Assembly (NCBI GenBank): GCA_903871605.1
Contig: CAIQHF010000005.1
Span: forward strand, 1-64,000
DNA from: an uncultured Sphingomonadaceae bacterium
GTDB taxonomy: Bacteria > Pseudomonadota > Alphaproteobacteria > Sphingomonadales > Sphingomonadaceae
Direction: 5' to 3'
DNA length: 64,000 nt
Positions 1 to 12,048 of this stretch are shown here, piece by piece. The notes beneath the pieces are model-generated. The model was not told where the DNA came from. It was given only the letters and a program-made list of their open reading frames with translations, and made no database searches. Within the stretch, counting starts at the first letter, position 1. Each line of letters opens with the position of its first letter. A program made the position numbers and the translations under genes.

Positions 1-237
1 ACCACCGCCGCCTGCACCACCGCCGCCGAACCGGCTGCCGCCGCCGCCGAAGCGATCGCCGCCGCCGCCGCCGAACCGATCGCCACCGCCGCCGAAGCGA
101 TCGCCGCCGCCGCCGAAGCGGCTGCCGCCGCCGAAGTCACCGCCGCCGAAGCCGCCACCGCCGCCGAAATCGTCGCCGCCGAAGCCGTCGCGCTTGTCCT
201 TGCCGCGCTGCCCGCGCCGCCCACGATCGAAACTCAT
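1..237 (-). CDS. Cold-shock-like protein, Gly/Phe/Arg-repeat N-terminus (partial, runs off the left edge)
   Basis: The ATG lies at 237-235 and the frame is open to base 1, giving 79 residues. It begins MSFDRGRRGQRGKDKRDGF and then becomes a low-complexity repeat of RFGGGGD/DFGGG units. I recognise this type of N-terminus from sphingomonad cold-shock proteins, in which a disordered RGG-like segment precedes a C-terminal CspA fold (nucleic-acid-binding OB fold). The OB fold itself would lie outside the window, so the assignment is inference. Another RNA-binding protein with an RGG tail is possible. The 241-bp gap to the divergent TerC gene leaves room for a long 5' UTR of the kind cold-shock genes often carry. 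I see no clear Shine-Dalgarno next to the ATG, where the sequence is A/T-rich. Confidence 0.55.
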   Translation of the reverse strand, partial: MSFDRGRRGQRGKDKRDGFGGDDFGGGGGFGGGDFGGGSRFGGGGDRFGGGGDRFGGGGGDRFGGGGSRFGGGGAGGGG

Positions 238-478
238 GCTTAAAAAATCTTTCCCGGGTCGCCCAGTATCTCGTGGAGGTCGCACACCGGGCGCAGCGAA
301 CGACTCTCCGGGCACGAAACAAGGAGCGTGCCTATTGCGGTCATATCGCAAAAAAGGACGTGTCGCGAGCCATTTTCTTGCCACGATTGGCGACGGAAGC
401 GCCATTCCATGGCAAGATTGCCACGCTCCGTCCGAAAAACTTGTGTGACGGGTGCGTAACGGGCAGCGTTGCGTCGTC

Positions 479-1264
479 ATGACCTCCGCTCTCGCGCTTC
501 TCGCCGATCCCGCCGCCTGGGCGGCTCTTGCCACGCTGGTCGTGATGGAGGTGGTGCTCGGCATCGACAACCTCGTCTTCGTCGCGATCCTCTCCAACCG
601 CCTGCCGCCCGATCGCCAGACCAGCGCGCGCCGGATCGGCATCGCGCTGGCGCTGATCCTCCGGCTCGCGCTGCTCTCGGCGATCGCGTGGCTGGTCGGG
701 TTGACCGCGCCGCTGATCGACCTCGGTATCCACGGCGCGCTGGTCGACGGGCACCGCTCGTTCGATACCGCCTTCTCGCTGCGCGACCTGATCCTGATCG
801 CGGGCGGGCTGTTCCTGATCTGGAAGGCGACCAAGGAGATTCATCACACGCTCGACGGGGAGAGCGAGGCGCATGACGAGGCCGCGGCCAAGCCCGCGGG
901 CTTGGGGTTCGGCGCGGCGATCGTGCAGATCGTGCTGCTCGACATCGTCTTCTCGATCGATTCGATCCTGACCGCGGTCGGCATGACCAGCGCGCTGCCG
1001 ATCATGATCGCCGCGGTGGTGATCGCGGTCGGGCTGATGCTGCTCGCCGCCGATCCGCTCGCGCACTTCATCCAGCGCAACCCGACGATCGTGATGCTCG
1101 CGCTGGGCTTCCTGCTGATGATCGGCGCGGTGCTGATCGCCGACGGTTTTGGCGTGCATGTTCCCAAGGGGTATATCTATGCCGCGATGGCGTTCTCGGG
1201 GCTGGTCGAAGCGCTCAACATGGCAGCGCGCCGCCGCCGCGCAAAGTCGTCAGCGCGGCATTGA
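479..1264 (+). CDS. TerC family integral membrane protein
   Basis: A 261-residue polytopic protein with about seven hydrophobic segments. The two diagnostic acidic TerC motifs are visible: LGIDNLVF near residue 27 and [10 protein letters not shown] near residue 155. Members of the TerC/YoaE group (PF03741) are inner-membrane proteins linked to tellurite resistance and metal (Mn) homeostasis or loading of exported metalloproteins; the substrate here is not evident. I chose the ATG at 479 rather than 452 because the protein then opens with the conserved hydrophobic start MTSALALL. The C-terminus is a basic tail (RRRRAKSS). It is followed 31 bp later by the ribonuclease D gene in the same orientation. 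Confidence 0.9.
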   Translation: MTSALALLADPAAWAALATLVVMEVVLGIDNLVFVAILSNRLPPDRQTSARRIGIALALILRLALLSAIAWLVGLTAPLIDLGIHGALVDGHRSFDTAFSLRDLILIAGGLFLIWKATKEIHHTLDGESEAHDEAAAKPAGLGFGAAIVQIVLLDIVFSIDSILTAVGMTSALPIMIAAVVIAVGLMLLAADPLAHFIQRNPTIVMLALGFLLMIGAVLIADGFGVHVPKGYIYAAMAFSGLVEALNMAARRRRAKSSARH

Positions 1265-1295
1265 GCAACGCCCGCCAAAAGCCTATGCGCGCCGC

Positions 1296-1916
1296 ATGAC
1301 AGTCCATTTCCACGAAGAAGATCTGCCCGCCGACGTGTTCGCGCCCGGCGCCTCGGTCGCCGTCGACACCGAGACGATGGGGCTGATCACCCCGCGCGAC
1401 CGGCTCTGCGTCGTGCAGATCTCGGACGGCGGCGGCTCCGAGCATCTCGTCCGATTCGCACCGGGGAGCGATTATGCCGCGCCGAATCTGCGCGCGGTGC
1501 TCGGCGATCCGCAGCGGCTCAAACTCTATCATTTCGCGCGGTTCGATCTCGCCGCGATCCGCTTCTACCTGCATACGGTCGCCGCGCCGGTCTATTGCAC
1601 CAAGATCGCCTCGCGGCTGATCCGCACCTATACCGATCGCCACGGGCTCAAGGAACTGGTCCGCGAGCTGCTGGGCCAGGAGGTCTCCAAGGTCCAGCAG
1701 TCGTCCGACTGGGGTGCCCCCGAACTCAGCGACGCGCAGAAGGACTATGCCGCCTCGGACGTGCGCTTCCTCCACGCGATGAAGGACAAGCTCGATGCGC
1801 GGCTGATCCGCGAGGGCCGGATGCAGCTCGCGCAGGCGTGCTTCGACTTCCTGCCCGCGCGCGCAGAGCTCGATCTCGCCGGCTGGCCCGAGGTCGACAT
1901 CTTCGCACATGCCTGA
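1296..1916 (+). CDS. rnd: Ribonuclease D family 3'-5' exonuclease
   Basis: A 206-residue protein made of the DEDDy 3'-5' exonuclease domain only, without the HRDC domains of E. coli RNase D (about 375 residues). This short form is usual in alphaproteobacteria. Exo motif I is VAVDTETMGL near residue 17, Exo II lies around FARFDLAAI near residue 75, and Exo III is DYAASDVRFL, with the tyrosine and aspartate expected for the DEDDy class. The likely role is 3' trimming of structured RNAs. The start at 1296 gives MTVHFHEEDLP; the longer in-frame extension only overlaps terC. The 3' end overlaps the start of lptC by 8 bp, so the two are probably co-transcribed. Confidence 0.9.
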   Translation: MTVHFHEEDLPADVFAPGASVAVDTETMGLITPRDRLCVVQISDGGGSEHLVRFAPGSDYAAPNLRAVLGDPQRLKLYHFARFDLAAIRFYLHTVAAPVYCTKIASRLIRTYTDRHGLKELVRELLGQEVSKVQQSSDWGAPELSDAQKDYAASDVRFLHAMKDKLDARLIREGRMQLAQACFDFLPARAELDLAGWPEVDIFAHA

Positions 1917-2580
1917 CGGGATCGCCGGGCCGTTGTCGAGCGAGGCGCGCGCCGAGCGCCGCCGCCGCCGTGCCTGGGCGCTGCCGGGATCGAGCCACGA
2001 TCGCGTCATCGCGGTCGCGCGCGTCACGCTGCCCGCCGCGGTGGTGATGCTCACGCTGGCGCTGGCGGCCGCCCCGATCACGTCGGGGCGCGACATCTCG
2101 TTCGTGCTTTCCAAGGACCGCGTGACCACCGCCAAGGAGCGGATGCGCGTGACCGAGGCGCGCTACAGGGGCGAGGATTCGAAGGGTCAGCCGTTCCAGC
2201 TCAACGCCGCCTCCGCTGTGCAGCAGACATCGGCGGATCCGGTCGTCAAGCTCGATACGCTGTCGGCCAAGATCCAGCTGCCGGGCGGCGCGGCGACGAT
2301 CGTCAGCCCCAAGGGCCGCTACAATCTCGACAATCAGCGCGTCGCGCTCGACGGGCCGGTCGATTTCCACACCGCCGACGGCTATCATCTCGCGACGCGG
2401 GACGTCGATCTCGACATGAAGACACGGCGGCTTGCCAGCCGCAATCCGGTGTCCGGAACGATGCCGCTCGGCCAGTTCAGCTCGGACCGGATGCAGGCCG
2501 ATCTCGACCAGAAGGTGGTCGTGCTGGACGGCCACGCGCGCTTGCATATGACGCGGCGAAACGGCACAGCGAAGCCATGA
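1909..2580 (+). CDS. lptC: LPS export ABC transporter periplasmic protein LptC
   Basis: A 223-residue bitopic protein: a basic cytoplasmic N-terminus (ARAERRRRRAW), one transmembrane helix at about residues 42-62, then a periplasmic beta-jellyroll-like region with the LptC pattern (QLNAASAVQQ, GGAATIVSPKGRYN, VDFHTADGYHLATRDVDLD, GTMPLGQFSSDRM). LptC is anchored to the LptBFG ABC transporter and passes lipopolysaccharide to LptA. Identity is supported by position: the stop overlaps the lptA start (ATGA, 2577-2580) and lptB follows. It overlaps the end of the upstream rnd gene by 8 bp. Confidence 0.9.
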   Translation: MPDGIAGPLSSEARAERRRRRAWALPGSSHDRVIAVARVTLPAAVVMLTLALAAAPITSGRDISFVLSKDRVTTAKERMRVTEARYRGEDSKGQPFQLNAASAVQQTSADPVVKLDTLSAKIQLPGGAATIVSPKGRYNLDNQRVALDGPVDFHTADGYHLATRDVDLDMKTRRLASRNPVSGTMPLGQFSSDRMQADLDQKVVVLDGHARLHMTRRNGTAKP

Positions 2581-3188
2581 TCCGCCGCCCTCGCCTGCCC
2601 CTTTTTGCGCTCCTCGCCCTCGCCGGGGGACCCGCATTTGCGCAGGCCAAGCATGACAGCAACGCGCCGGTCGACTTCTCCGCCGACCACATGGAAGTCC
2701 ATGATCAGGACCACCGGGCCTTCCTGACCGGATCGGTGCGCGCGGTGCAGCAGGACATGACGCTGACCTCGGACCGCGCGACCGCGATCTACAGCGGCAG
2801 CATCGCGAACAGCGGCGGGGCCGCCGCAGGCGGACCGCAGATCCACCGCTTCGACGCCAATGGCCATGTCGTCGTCACGCGACCGACCGAGGTCGCGCAC
2901 GGCAATTACGGCATCTATGATCTCGACAAGCGACTGGTGACGCTGATCGGCAACGTCACGCTCGATCGCACCGGCCCCAATGCGAGCACGGTGCGCGGCG
3001 GCCGGCTGGTGATCAACCTCAACACCAACCAGGCCAATATGGACGGCGGCAATGTCGGCGGCGCCGGATCGGCGGGGGTCGGCGGACGCGTCTCCGGGCG
3101 CTTCACCGTACCGCAAAAGGATCAGTCGTCGACGCCGGCCACGACGATCTCGACCAACGCCAAGACGACCGCGCGCAAAAAGCCCTGA
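2577..3188 (+). CDS. lptA: LPS transport periplasmic bridge protein LptA
   Basis: A 203-residue exported protein with a signal peptide ending near AGGPAFAQA (residue 23). The OstA/LptA jellyroll follows (PVDFSADHMEVHDQD, FLTGSVRAVQQDMTLTSDRA, ATAIYSG, FDANGHVVVTRP, GNYGIYDLDKRLVTLIGNVTLDR, GGRLVINLNTNQANM). The C-terminal 35 residues are a Gly/Thr/Lys-rich tail. LptA forms the periplasmic filament carrying LPS from LptC to LptDE. Its start overlaps the lptC stop by 4 nt, so translation is probably coupled. A 90-bp gap separates it from lptB. Confidence 0.92.
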   Translation: MIRRPRLPLFALLALAGGPAFAQAKHDSNAPVDFSADHMEVHDQDHRAFLTGSVRAVQQDMTLTSDRATAIYSGSIANSGGAAAGGPQIHRFDANGHVVVTRPTEVAHGNYGIYDLDKRLVTLIGNVTLDRTGPNASTVRGGRLVINLNTNQANMDGGNVGGAGSAGVGGRVSGRFTVPQKDQSSTPATTISTNAKTTARKKP

Positions 3189-3278
3189 TCCGCAAATGCC
3201 CGCGACACGGGGCTTGATCGCCATGCAGTTAGCCTGCCAGATGCCCGGCACGCGGCCTGCCTCCACCAGAGACACGAA

Positions 3279-4055
3279 ATGACCGATACGCTCCGTTCCC
3301 AGCGCGACAGCGCTTCGCCGATCCCGGCGCCGGCGCGCGCGCTGTCGATCGTCTCGATCGCCAAATCCTATGATGCGCGCCCGGTGCTGCAGGACGTCAG
3401 CCTCGAGGTCGCGCGCGGCGAGGTCGTCGGCCTGCTCGGCCCCAATGGCGCGGGCAAGACGACCTGCTTCTATTCGGTGATGGGGCTGGTCAAGCCCGAT
3501 GCCGGCCGCATCCTGCTCGACGGCGAGGACATCACCGCGCTGCCGATGTATCGCCGGGCGATCATGGGGCTCGGCTATCTGCCGCAGGAAACCTCGATCT
3601 TCCGCGGGCTGACCGTGGCGCAGAACATCCTGTCCGTGCTCGAGATGAGCGAACCCGATCCGCAGGCGCGCACCGCCCGGCTCGACACGCTGCTCGCCGA
3701 ATTCCACATCGCGCATCTGCGCGACGCACGCGCCACCGCGCTGTCGGGCGGCGAGCGGCGGCGCTGCGAGATCGCGCGCGCGCTCGCCGGCGAACCCTCG
3801 ATCATGCTGCTCGACGAACCCTTCGCGGGGATCGATCCGATCTCGATCGGCGACATCCGCGATCTGGTCAAGGACCTGAAGCGCCGCGACATCGGCGTGC
3901 TGATCACCGATCACAACGTCCGCGAGACGCTCGACATCGTCGATCGCGCCTGCATCATCTATGACGGCAAGGTGCTGTTCCAGGGATCGCCCGAGGCGCT
4001 CGTCGCCAACCCCGACGTGCGCCGCCTCTATCTCGGCGAGGGCTTCGCGCTGTGA
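3279..4055 (+). CDS. lptB: LPS export ABC transporter ATP-binding protein LptB
   Basis: A 258-residue ABC ATPase. Walker A is GPNGAGKTT near residue 54, the Q-loop region contains GLGYLPQETSIF, the signature is LSGGERRRCEIARAL, Walker B with the D-loop is IMLLDEPFAGIDP, and the switch histidine is in ITDHNVRETL. The QETSIFR segment and the C-terminal YLGEGFAL are characteristic of LptB. It powers LPS extraction from the inner membrane with LptF and LptG, which are not in this window. An N-terminal extension of about 20 residues precedes the domain. It is third in the lptC-lptA-lptB run, just before rpoN, a widely conserved order in proteobacteria. Confidence 0.95.
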   Translation: MTDTLRSQRDSASPIPAPARALSIVSIAKSYDARPVLQDVSLEVARGEVVGLLGPNGAGKTTCFYSVMGLVKPDAGRILLDGEDITALPMYRRAIMGLGYLPQETSIFRGLTVAQNILSVLEMSEPDPQARTARLDTLLAEFHIAHLRDARATALSGGERRRCEIARALAGEPSIMLLDEPFAGIDPISIGDIRDLVKDLKRRDIGVLITDHNVRETLDIVDRACIIYDGKVLFQGSPEALVANPDVRRLYLGEGFAL

Positions 4056-4091
4056 GACGGGCGGTCGGCTCGCAGTGCTTGCCCCCCTGCT

Positions 4092-4164
4092 CCGTTCGGC
4101 CTGAGCGCAGTCGAAGGCCACGCGCCACCGGTGGCTGCCCGTCGACTGCGCTCGGTGCGAACGG
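4092..4164 (+). repeat. Intergenic palindromic repeat, family D copy 1
   Basis: The lptB-rpoN gap contains an imperfect inverted repeat: left arm CCGTTCGGCCTGAGCGCAGT, right arm GACTGCGCTCGGTGCGAACGG. The same arm sequence (CCGTTCG-CTGAG...CTCAG-CGAACGG) recurs at 38706-38824 and 42215-42333. It lies only about 20 bp before the rpoN start, so it would be transcribed into the rpoN leader as a hairpin. No ORF is associated. Confidence 0.8.
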
Positions 4165-4185
4165 GGTTGTTCCGGCGGTTTCCTA

Positions 4186-5676
4186 GTGGGCCTCAGCCCC
4201 CGCCTCGATCTGCGGCAATCGCAATCGCTGGTGATGACGCCGCAGCTGCAGCAGGCGATCAAGCTGCTGACGCTGTCCAACCTCGAGATCGAGGCGTTCA
4301 TCGCCGAAGAGCTCGAGAAGAACCCGCTGATCGAAACGGGCAATGGCGACGAGGGCGACGGACCGGACGTGCCCGCCTCCGATGATGGTGGCGGCGAAGA
4401 CGGCCCGGTCGATTCGGTGACCGGGCTCGACGGCGCCGCCGACGACGCCCCGCTCGACGTCGATTACAGCGCCGAGACCTTCCATCATGATTCGCCATCC
4501 GACATGCCCGGTGCCGGGATCGACGGCTCGCTCGGCATGGCGGGCACGGGCGCCGGTGGCGGCGAAGGCGGCGATCTTCCCGATACGCTCGTCGAGGCCT
4601 CGTCGCTTGCCGATCACCTGATGGCGCAGGCGGGCGCGGTGCTTTCCGGCACCGAATGGCTGATCGCGGGGCATATCGTCGATGCGCTCGACGAGGCGGG
4701 TTATCTGACCGTGGCACTGCCCGACATCGCCGACCGGCTGGGCGTGCCGCGCGTACAGGCCGAGCGGGTGCTGGCAGTGGTGCAAAGCTTCGACCCGACC
4801 GGGGTCGGCGCGCGCGATCTCGCCGAATGCCTCGCGCTGCAGGCGAAGGAAGCGGATCGCTACGATCCCGCGATGGCGGCGCTGATCGGCCATCTCGAAT
4901 TGCTCGCGCGCGGCGAACTGCCGCGTCTGCGACGGATCTGCGGCGTCGATGACGAGGATCTCGCCGACATGATCCGCGAGCTGCGCGGCTATGATCCCAA
5001 GCCCGGGTTGCGCTTCGCACCCTCGGACATGCAGGCGGTGACGCCCGACGTCTATGTCGCGCGGACGGGGAAGGGCTGGGCGATCGAGCTCAACAACGCG
5101 ACGCTGCCGCGGCTGATCGTCAACCGCAGCTATTATGCCGAGCTGTCGGGCGCGGCGCATGACGCGGCGAGCAAGGCGTGGCTCAGCGAAAGCCTGCAGA
5201 GCGCCAATTGGCTGATGAAGGCGCTCGACCAGCGCGCCCGCACGATCGTCAAGGTCGCCACCGAGATCGTCAAGCAGCAGGAGGCCTTCTTCCTGCACGG
5301 CGTCGAGCATCTCCGCCCGCTCACGCTCAAGACGGTGGCCGACGCGATCGGCATGCACGAATCGACGGTGAGCCGCGTCACCTCAAACAAATATCTGTCG
5401 TGCGACCGCGGCCTCTACGAACTCAAATATTTCTTCACCAGCGCGATCCAGTCGTCCGAAGGCGGCGAGGCGGCCTCGGCGTCGGCGGTGAAGAGCCATA
5501 TCGGCAAGCTGATCGGCGAGGAGCGCGCCGACGCGATCCTGTCCGACGATTCGCTGGTCGAGTTGCTCCGCGCACGCGGCTTCGACATCGCGCGGCGGAC
5601 GGTCGCGAAATATCGCGAATCGCTGGGGCTGGGGTCGTCGGTGCAGCGGCGACGGCAGAAGCTGCTGTCGCGCTAG
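4186..5676 (+). CDS. rpoN: RNA polymerase sigma-54 factor
   Basis: A 496-residue protein with all sigma-54 regions. Region I is a glutamine-rich activator-contact segment (LDLRQSQSLVMTPQLQQAIKL). A long acidic linker (about residues 50-135, rich in Asp/Gly) is followed by the core-binding domain. The HTH (LKTVADAIGMHESTVSRVT) and the C-terminal RpoN box ARRTVAKYRESLG recognise the -24 element. The start is a GTG at 4186, next to an upstream in-frame TAG, and fits the conserved opening GLSPRLDLRQSQ. It follows lptB. The usual downstream partners hpf and ptsN are absent; the next gene is the convergent gyrB. Confidence 0.95.
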   Translation: MGLSPRLDLRQSQSLVMTPQLQQAIKLLTLSNLEIEAFIAEELEKNPLIETGNGDEGDGPDVPASDDGGGEDGPVDSVTGLDGAADDAPLDVDYSAETFHHDSPSDMPGAGIDGSLGMAGTGAGGGEGGDLPDTLVEASSLADHLMAQAGAVLSGTEWLIAGHIVDALDEAGYLTVALPDIADRLGVPRVQAERVLAVVQSFDPTGVGARDLAECLALQAKEADRYDPAMAALIGHLELLARGELPRLRRICGVDDEDLADMIRELRGYDPKPGLRFAPSDMQAVTPDVYVARTGKGWAIELNNATLPRLIVNRSYYAELSGAAHDAASKAWLSESLQSANWLMKALDQRARTIVKVATEIVKQQEAFFLHGVEHLRPLTLKTVADAIGMHESTVSRVTSNKYLSCDRGLYELKYFFTSAIQSSEGGEAASASAVKSHIGKLIGEERADAILSDDSLVELLRARGFDIARRTVAKYRESLGLGSSVQRRRQKLLSR

Positions 5677-5701
5677 GGGGCCAGCTAGGATCCCGCCCCT
5701 T

Positions 5702-5778
5702 GTGCTCCTGCGCAGGCAGGAGCCCAGGATTGCAGGCGCTCTGGCTCACCGCTTGGGCTCGCGCCTGCGCAGGAGCAC
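5702..5778 (+). repeat. Intergenic palindromic repeat, family A copy 1
   Basis: The 373-bp gene-free gap between rpoN and gyrB (5677-6049) begins with this element. A 20-bp palindrome, GCTCCTGC-N4-GCAGGAGC (5704-5723), lies inside a larger inverted pair whose 16-bp arms (GTGCTCCTGCGCAGGC and its complement) sit at 5702-5717 and 5763-5778. The palindrome recurs near 34346 and 45740. The rest of the gap holds the gyrB terminator and no convincing gene. Confidence 0.8.
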
Positions 5779-5905
5779 GGCGGCTTCGACCCAGACATTG
5801 CGTGACAGTCATCGCCGGCGAAGCGAAATGATCTCACGCTTCACACACCGGTGCTGGACTGCTGCGCAGCCACGCGTTGCCATGGCGGCCCGTGACAACG
5901 CTGGA

Positions 5906-5933
5906 CAAAAAAAGGCCGCCTCGAGGGCGGCCT
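5906..5933 (-). terminator. Rho-independent terminator of gyrB
   Basis: Read on the minus strand, an 8-bp GC stem (AGGCCGCC / GGCGGCCT around a 5-nt loop) runs straight into seven T residues. It lies about 115 bp after the gyrB stop and faces away from rpoN, so it most likely ends the gyrB transcript. Confidence 0.8.
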
Positions 5934-6049
5934 GAAGTTTTAGGAGAGGATGCCTGAAAGGCCTGATCTTTGTGCACTGCATCATTTCGGGGTGCAAGCG
6001 CGAAGGCCGAGTCGGCTGATTGCGTTGTCAGCAATAGCGATTGCAAAAA

Positions 6050-9471
<3,422 letters not shown>

Positions 9472-9582
9472 CCTGTTCTCTCCGTCGTCCCACTCGCATA
9501 CCGAGATGGGCTGGAGCGATTGAACGCACGGTGAGTCGGTTCGACAGTCGCCGTTCAGGCGGCGCCGTCCAGGCGGCGCCGT

Positions 9583-10665
9583 TCAGCCGGGAGCCGCGAC
9601 GCCCTGCGCGACATGCAGCCGCGTCGCCGCGCCGATCCCCTCGAACAGCGCGGTCTCGGTCCCTGTCATCCAGACCTGCGTCGCCATCGCGCCGAGCCGA
9701 TCGAACAGCGCGGCGCGGCGCAGCGGATCGAGATGCGCGGCGACCTCGTCGAGTAGCAGCAGCGGCGGCCGGCCGGTGCGCTCTGCGACGAGCTCGGCAT
9801 GGGCGAGCACGATGCCGAGCAGCAACGCCTTCTGCTCGCCGGTCGAGCAGCGTTCGGCGGCCTGCGCCTTGCCGACATGCGTGACGGACAGATCCGAGCG
9901 GTGCGGCCCGACCAGCGTCCGCCCCGCCGCAGCGTCGCGGGCGCGCGATGCGCGGAGCTCGGCAGCCAGCGGCACCGCACCCGGACGCCAACCCGCCAGC
10001 GCCAGCCCCGCGCGCGCGAAGGGGCCGTCGGGGATGGCCGACAACCGTTCGCCGAGCGCACTCACCGCCCGCTCGCGCGCCGCGGCCACCGCCGCGCCAT
10101 GTTCCGCCATCCCCGCCTCGAGCGCCGCCAGCCAGGCGGGATCGGCGCCGTCCGGCTCGGCGAGCAACTTGTTACGCGCGCGCATCGCCGTCTCGTAGCG
10201 CGCGGCGTGGTGGCCGTGCCCCGGCTCGAGCGCGAGCACGAGACGGTCGAGGAAGCGCCGCCGGCCGCTTGCCGCCTCGCTGAACAGCCGGTCCATCGCG
10301 GGCGTCAGCCACAGGATCGACAGCCATTCGGACAAGCCCGCCGCCGCCGCCGCCGCGCCGTTGATCCGCACCAGCCGCCGCTCGGGCGCGGCGGCGCTGG
10401 CGCCGGTACCGATCTCGACATCCTCGCCGACATCGGAGGCCAGCTTCGCCGCCACCGCGAAGCCGCCAGGACCGTCGCCCCGCGCCATCTCGGAGAGCGC
10501 GACACGGCGCAGGCCCCGCCCCGGCGCCAGCAGAGAGATTGCCTCGAGGATGTTGGTCTTGCCCGCGCCATTCTCGCCGGTGAGCACGACGAAGCCCGCG
10601 CCGGCGACGATCGTGGCCTGCGGATAGGAGCGGAAATCGGTGAGAGCGAGGCGCGAGACGTACAT
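9583..10665 (-). CDS. recF: DNA replication and repair protein RecF
   Basis: A 360-residue SMC-like ATPase. It begins [16 protein letters not shown], Walker A is GENGAGKTN near residue 33, followed by the RecF-typical [15 protein letters not shown]; the signature lies in [13 protein letters not shown] and Walker B in [14 protein letters not shown]. RecF loads RecA at gaps with RecO and RecR. The open frame extends far upstream, but the ATG at 10665 matches the family N-terminus and leaves a 54-bp divergent gap to the MFS gene. The position between dnaN and gyrB on the same strand echoes the ancestral replication cluster. Confidence 0.95.
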   Translation of the reverse strand: MYVSRLALTDFRSYPQATIVAGAGFVVLTGENGAGKTNILEAISLLAPGRGLRRVALSEMARGDGPGGFAVAAKLASDVGEDVEIGTGASAAAPERRLVRINGAAAAAAGLSEWLSILWLTPAMDRLFSEAASGRRRFLDRLVLALEPGHGHHAARYETAMRARNKLLAEPDGADPAWLAALEAGMAEHGAAVAAARERAVSALGERLSAIPDGPFARAGLALAGWRPGAVPLAAELRASRARDAAAGRTLVGPHRSDLSVTHVGKAQAAERCSTGEQKALLLGIVLAHAELVAERTGRPPLLLLDEVAAHLDPLRRAALFDRLGAMATQVWMTGTETALFEGIGAATRLHVAQGVAAPG

Positions 10666-10719
10666 CGCCGACCCGTTTATGCTAGCCACCACGACGATAC
10701 CATGCGGAAGGGAGCGAGG

Positions 10720-11925
10720 ATGGGACTGCGGGCGGAACTGGGGACACTCGACCGCAGCCAGTGGAGCGCGGTGATCGCGAGCTTCCTCGGCTGGACGCTC
10801 GACGCGTTCGACTTCTTCCTGATGGTGTTCATGATCGACGCCATCGCGACCGAATTCCATTCGGATCATGCCGCGGTGTTCACCGGCGTCACGCTGACGC
10901 TTGCCGCCCGCCCGTTCGGCGCGCTGTTCTTCGGCTGGCTCGCCGAAAAATATGGCCGCCGCCCGATCCTTATGATCGACGTCGCGCTGTTCTCGCTGTT
11001 CGAATTCGCTTCGGCCTTCGCGCCAAGCCTCGTCGCGCTGCTCGTCATCCGCACGCTGTTCGGCTTCGCGATGGGCGGCGAATGGGGGCTGGGCGCGAGC
11101 CTGGTGATGGAATCGATCCCGCCCAGGACGCGCGGGATCGTCTCCGGGCTGCTGCAAGAAGGCTATGCGGCGGGCTATCTGCTCGCCTCGGTCGTTTTCT
11201 ACTTTCTTTTCGACGCGATCGGGTGGCGTGGGATGTTCATGATCGGCATCGCGCCCGCGCTGCTCGTCATGGTGATCCGCATCTGGGTGAAGGAAAGCCC
11301 GAGCTTCGAGGCGGCGCGCCACACCGAGCGGCCGAATCCGCTCGCGCTGCTCGCCAAGCATTGGAAGACCTCGCTCTATGTCGTCGTGCTGATGACCGCG
11401 TTCAACTTCTTCAGCCACGGCACGCAGGATCTCTATCCGCAGTTCCTCAAGACGCAGCATCACTTCGACACGCATACGGTGGGGCTGCTGACCGCGATCA
11501 TGAACGTCGGCGCGATTTCGGGCGGGATCCTGTTCGGCGCGCTGTCGGATCGGTTCAGTAGGCGGTGGGCGATCATCGCGGCAGCGCTGCTCGCGCTGCC
11601 GATGATCCCGCTGTGGGCGTTCAGCCACAGCGCGGCGATGCTCGCAGTCGGCGCCTTCCTGATCCAGGTCGCGGTACAGGGCGCGTGGGGAATCGTCCCC
11701 GCGCATCTCAACGAACTCGCGCCACCAGGGACGCGCGGCATCTTTCCGGGCTTCGCCTATCAAGCGGGCAATTTCATCGCCTCGATCAACGCGCGCTGGC
11801 AGTCGGGTATCGCCGAAAAGACGAGCTACGCACACGCGCTGGCGCTTGTCGCCGGCGTGACCGCGGTGGTGCTTGCCGCGTGGACGTTCGTCGGGCCGGA
11901 GCGGAAGGGCAAGGCGCTGGAATAA
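10720..11925 (+). CDS. MFS transporter (SHS/NanT-like sugar acid or monocarboxylate symporter)
   Basis: A 401-residue, 12-helix major facilitator. The first helix carries [19 protein letters not shown], the pattern of the sialate/lactate symporter group. The loop 2-3 motif [13 protein letters not shown] and the [17 protein letters not shown] segment also point there. Substrates in that group are organic anions taken up with protons; the one here is unknown. The start at 10720 has AGGGAGCGAGG immediately upstream; an ATG at 10702 is an alternative. The gene stands alone, divergent from recF and convergent with dnaN. Confidence 0.85.
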   Translation: MGLRAELGTLDRSQWSAVIASFLGWTLDAFDFFLMVFMIDAIATEFHSDHAAVFTGVTLTLAARPFGALFFGWLAEKYGRRPILMIDVALFSLFEFASAFAPSLVALLVIRTLFGFAMGGEWGLGASLVMESIPPRTRGIVSGLLQEGYAAGYLLASVVFYFLFDAIGWRGMFMIGIAPALLVMVIRIWVKESPSFEAARHTERPNPLALLAKHWKTSLYVVVLMTAFNFFSHGTQDLYPQFLKTQHHFDTHTVGLLTAIMNVGAISGGILFGALSDRFSRRWAIIAAALLALPMIPLWAFSHSAAMLAVGAFLIQVAVQGAWGIVPAHLNELAPPGTRGIFPGFAYQAGNFIASINARWQSGIAEKTSYAHALALVAGVTAVVLAAWTFVGPERKGKALE

Positions 11926-11928
11926 CCA

Positions 11929-12016
11929 GTCATCCTGACGAAGGTCAGGATCCAGACGCGTTGCGCTCAAAGGAGTGAGGCGGCGCGTCTGGATCCCGAA
12001 CCAAGTTCGGGATGAC
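11929..12016 (+). repeat. Intergenic double-hairpin repeat, family C
   Basis: The element fills the gap between the convergent MFS and dnaN genes. It has two self-complementary ends (CCTGACGAAGGTCAGG and CCCGAACCAAGTTCGGG) and long outer arms (CCAGACGCG / CGCGTCTGG; GTCATCC / GGATGAC). A single copy was noticed in this window. It could act as a bidirectional 3' structure for both flanking genes. Confidence 0.75.
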
Positions 12017-12048
12017 GGTTGATGCGCTTCGTCTCAAGACGGGCGGGC

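Noticed and set aside
1-180. Regular GCCGCCGCC-type repeats as a possible CRISPR or microsatellite
   Set aside because: The units are in phase with a Gly-rich reading frame, vary in length and have no spacers.
238-478. Short plus-strand frames before terC
   Set aside because: They have no ribosome-binding site and read through the probable leader of the cold-shock-like gene and terC promoter region.
2385-4343. A 652-codon minus-strand frame across lptA, lptB and the rpoN start
   Set aside because: It covers three well-supported plus-strand genes and is a shadow of their codon bias.
9583-11970. A 795-codon version of recF extending over the MFS gene
   Set aside because: Only the last 360 codons match RecF; the upstream part is the antisense of the transporter. 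The start at 10665 fits the family.
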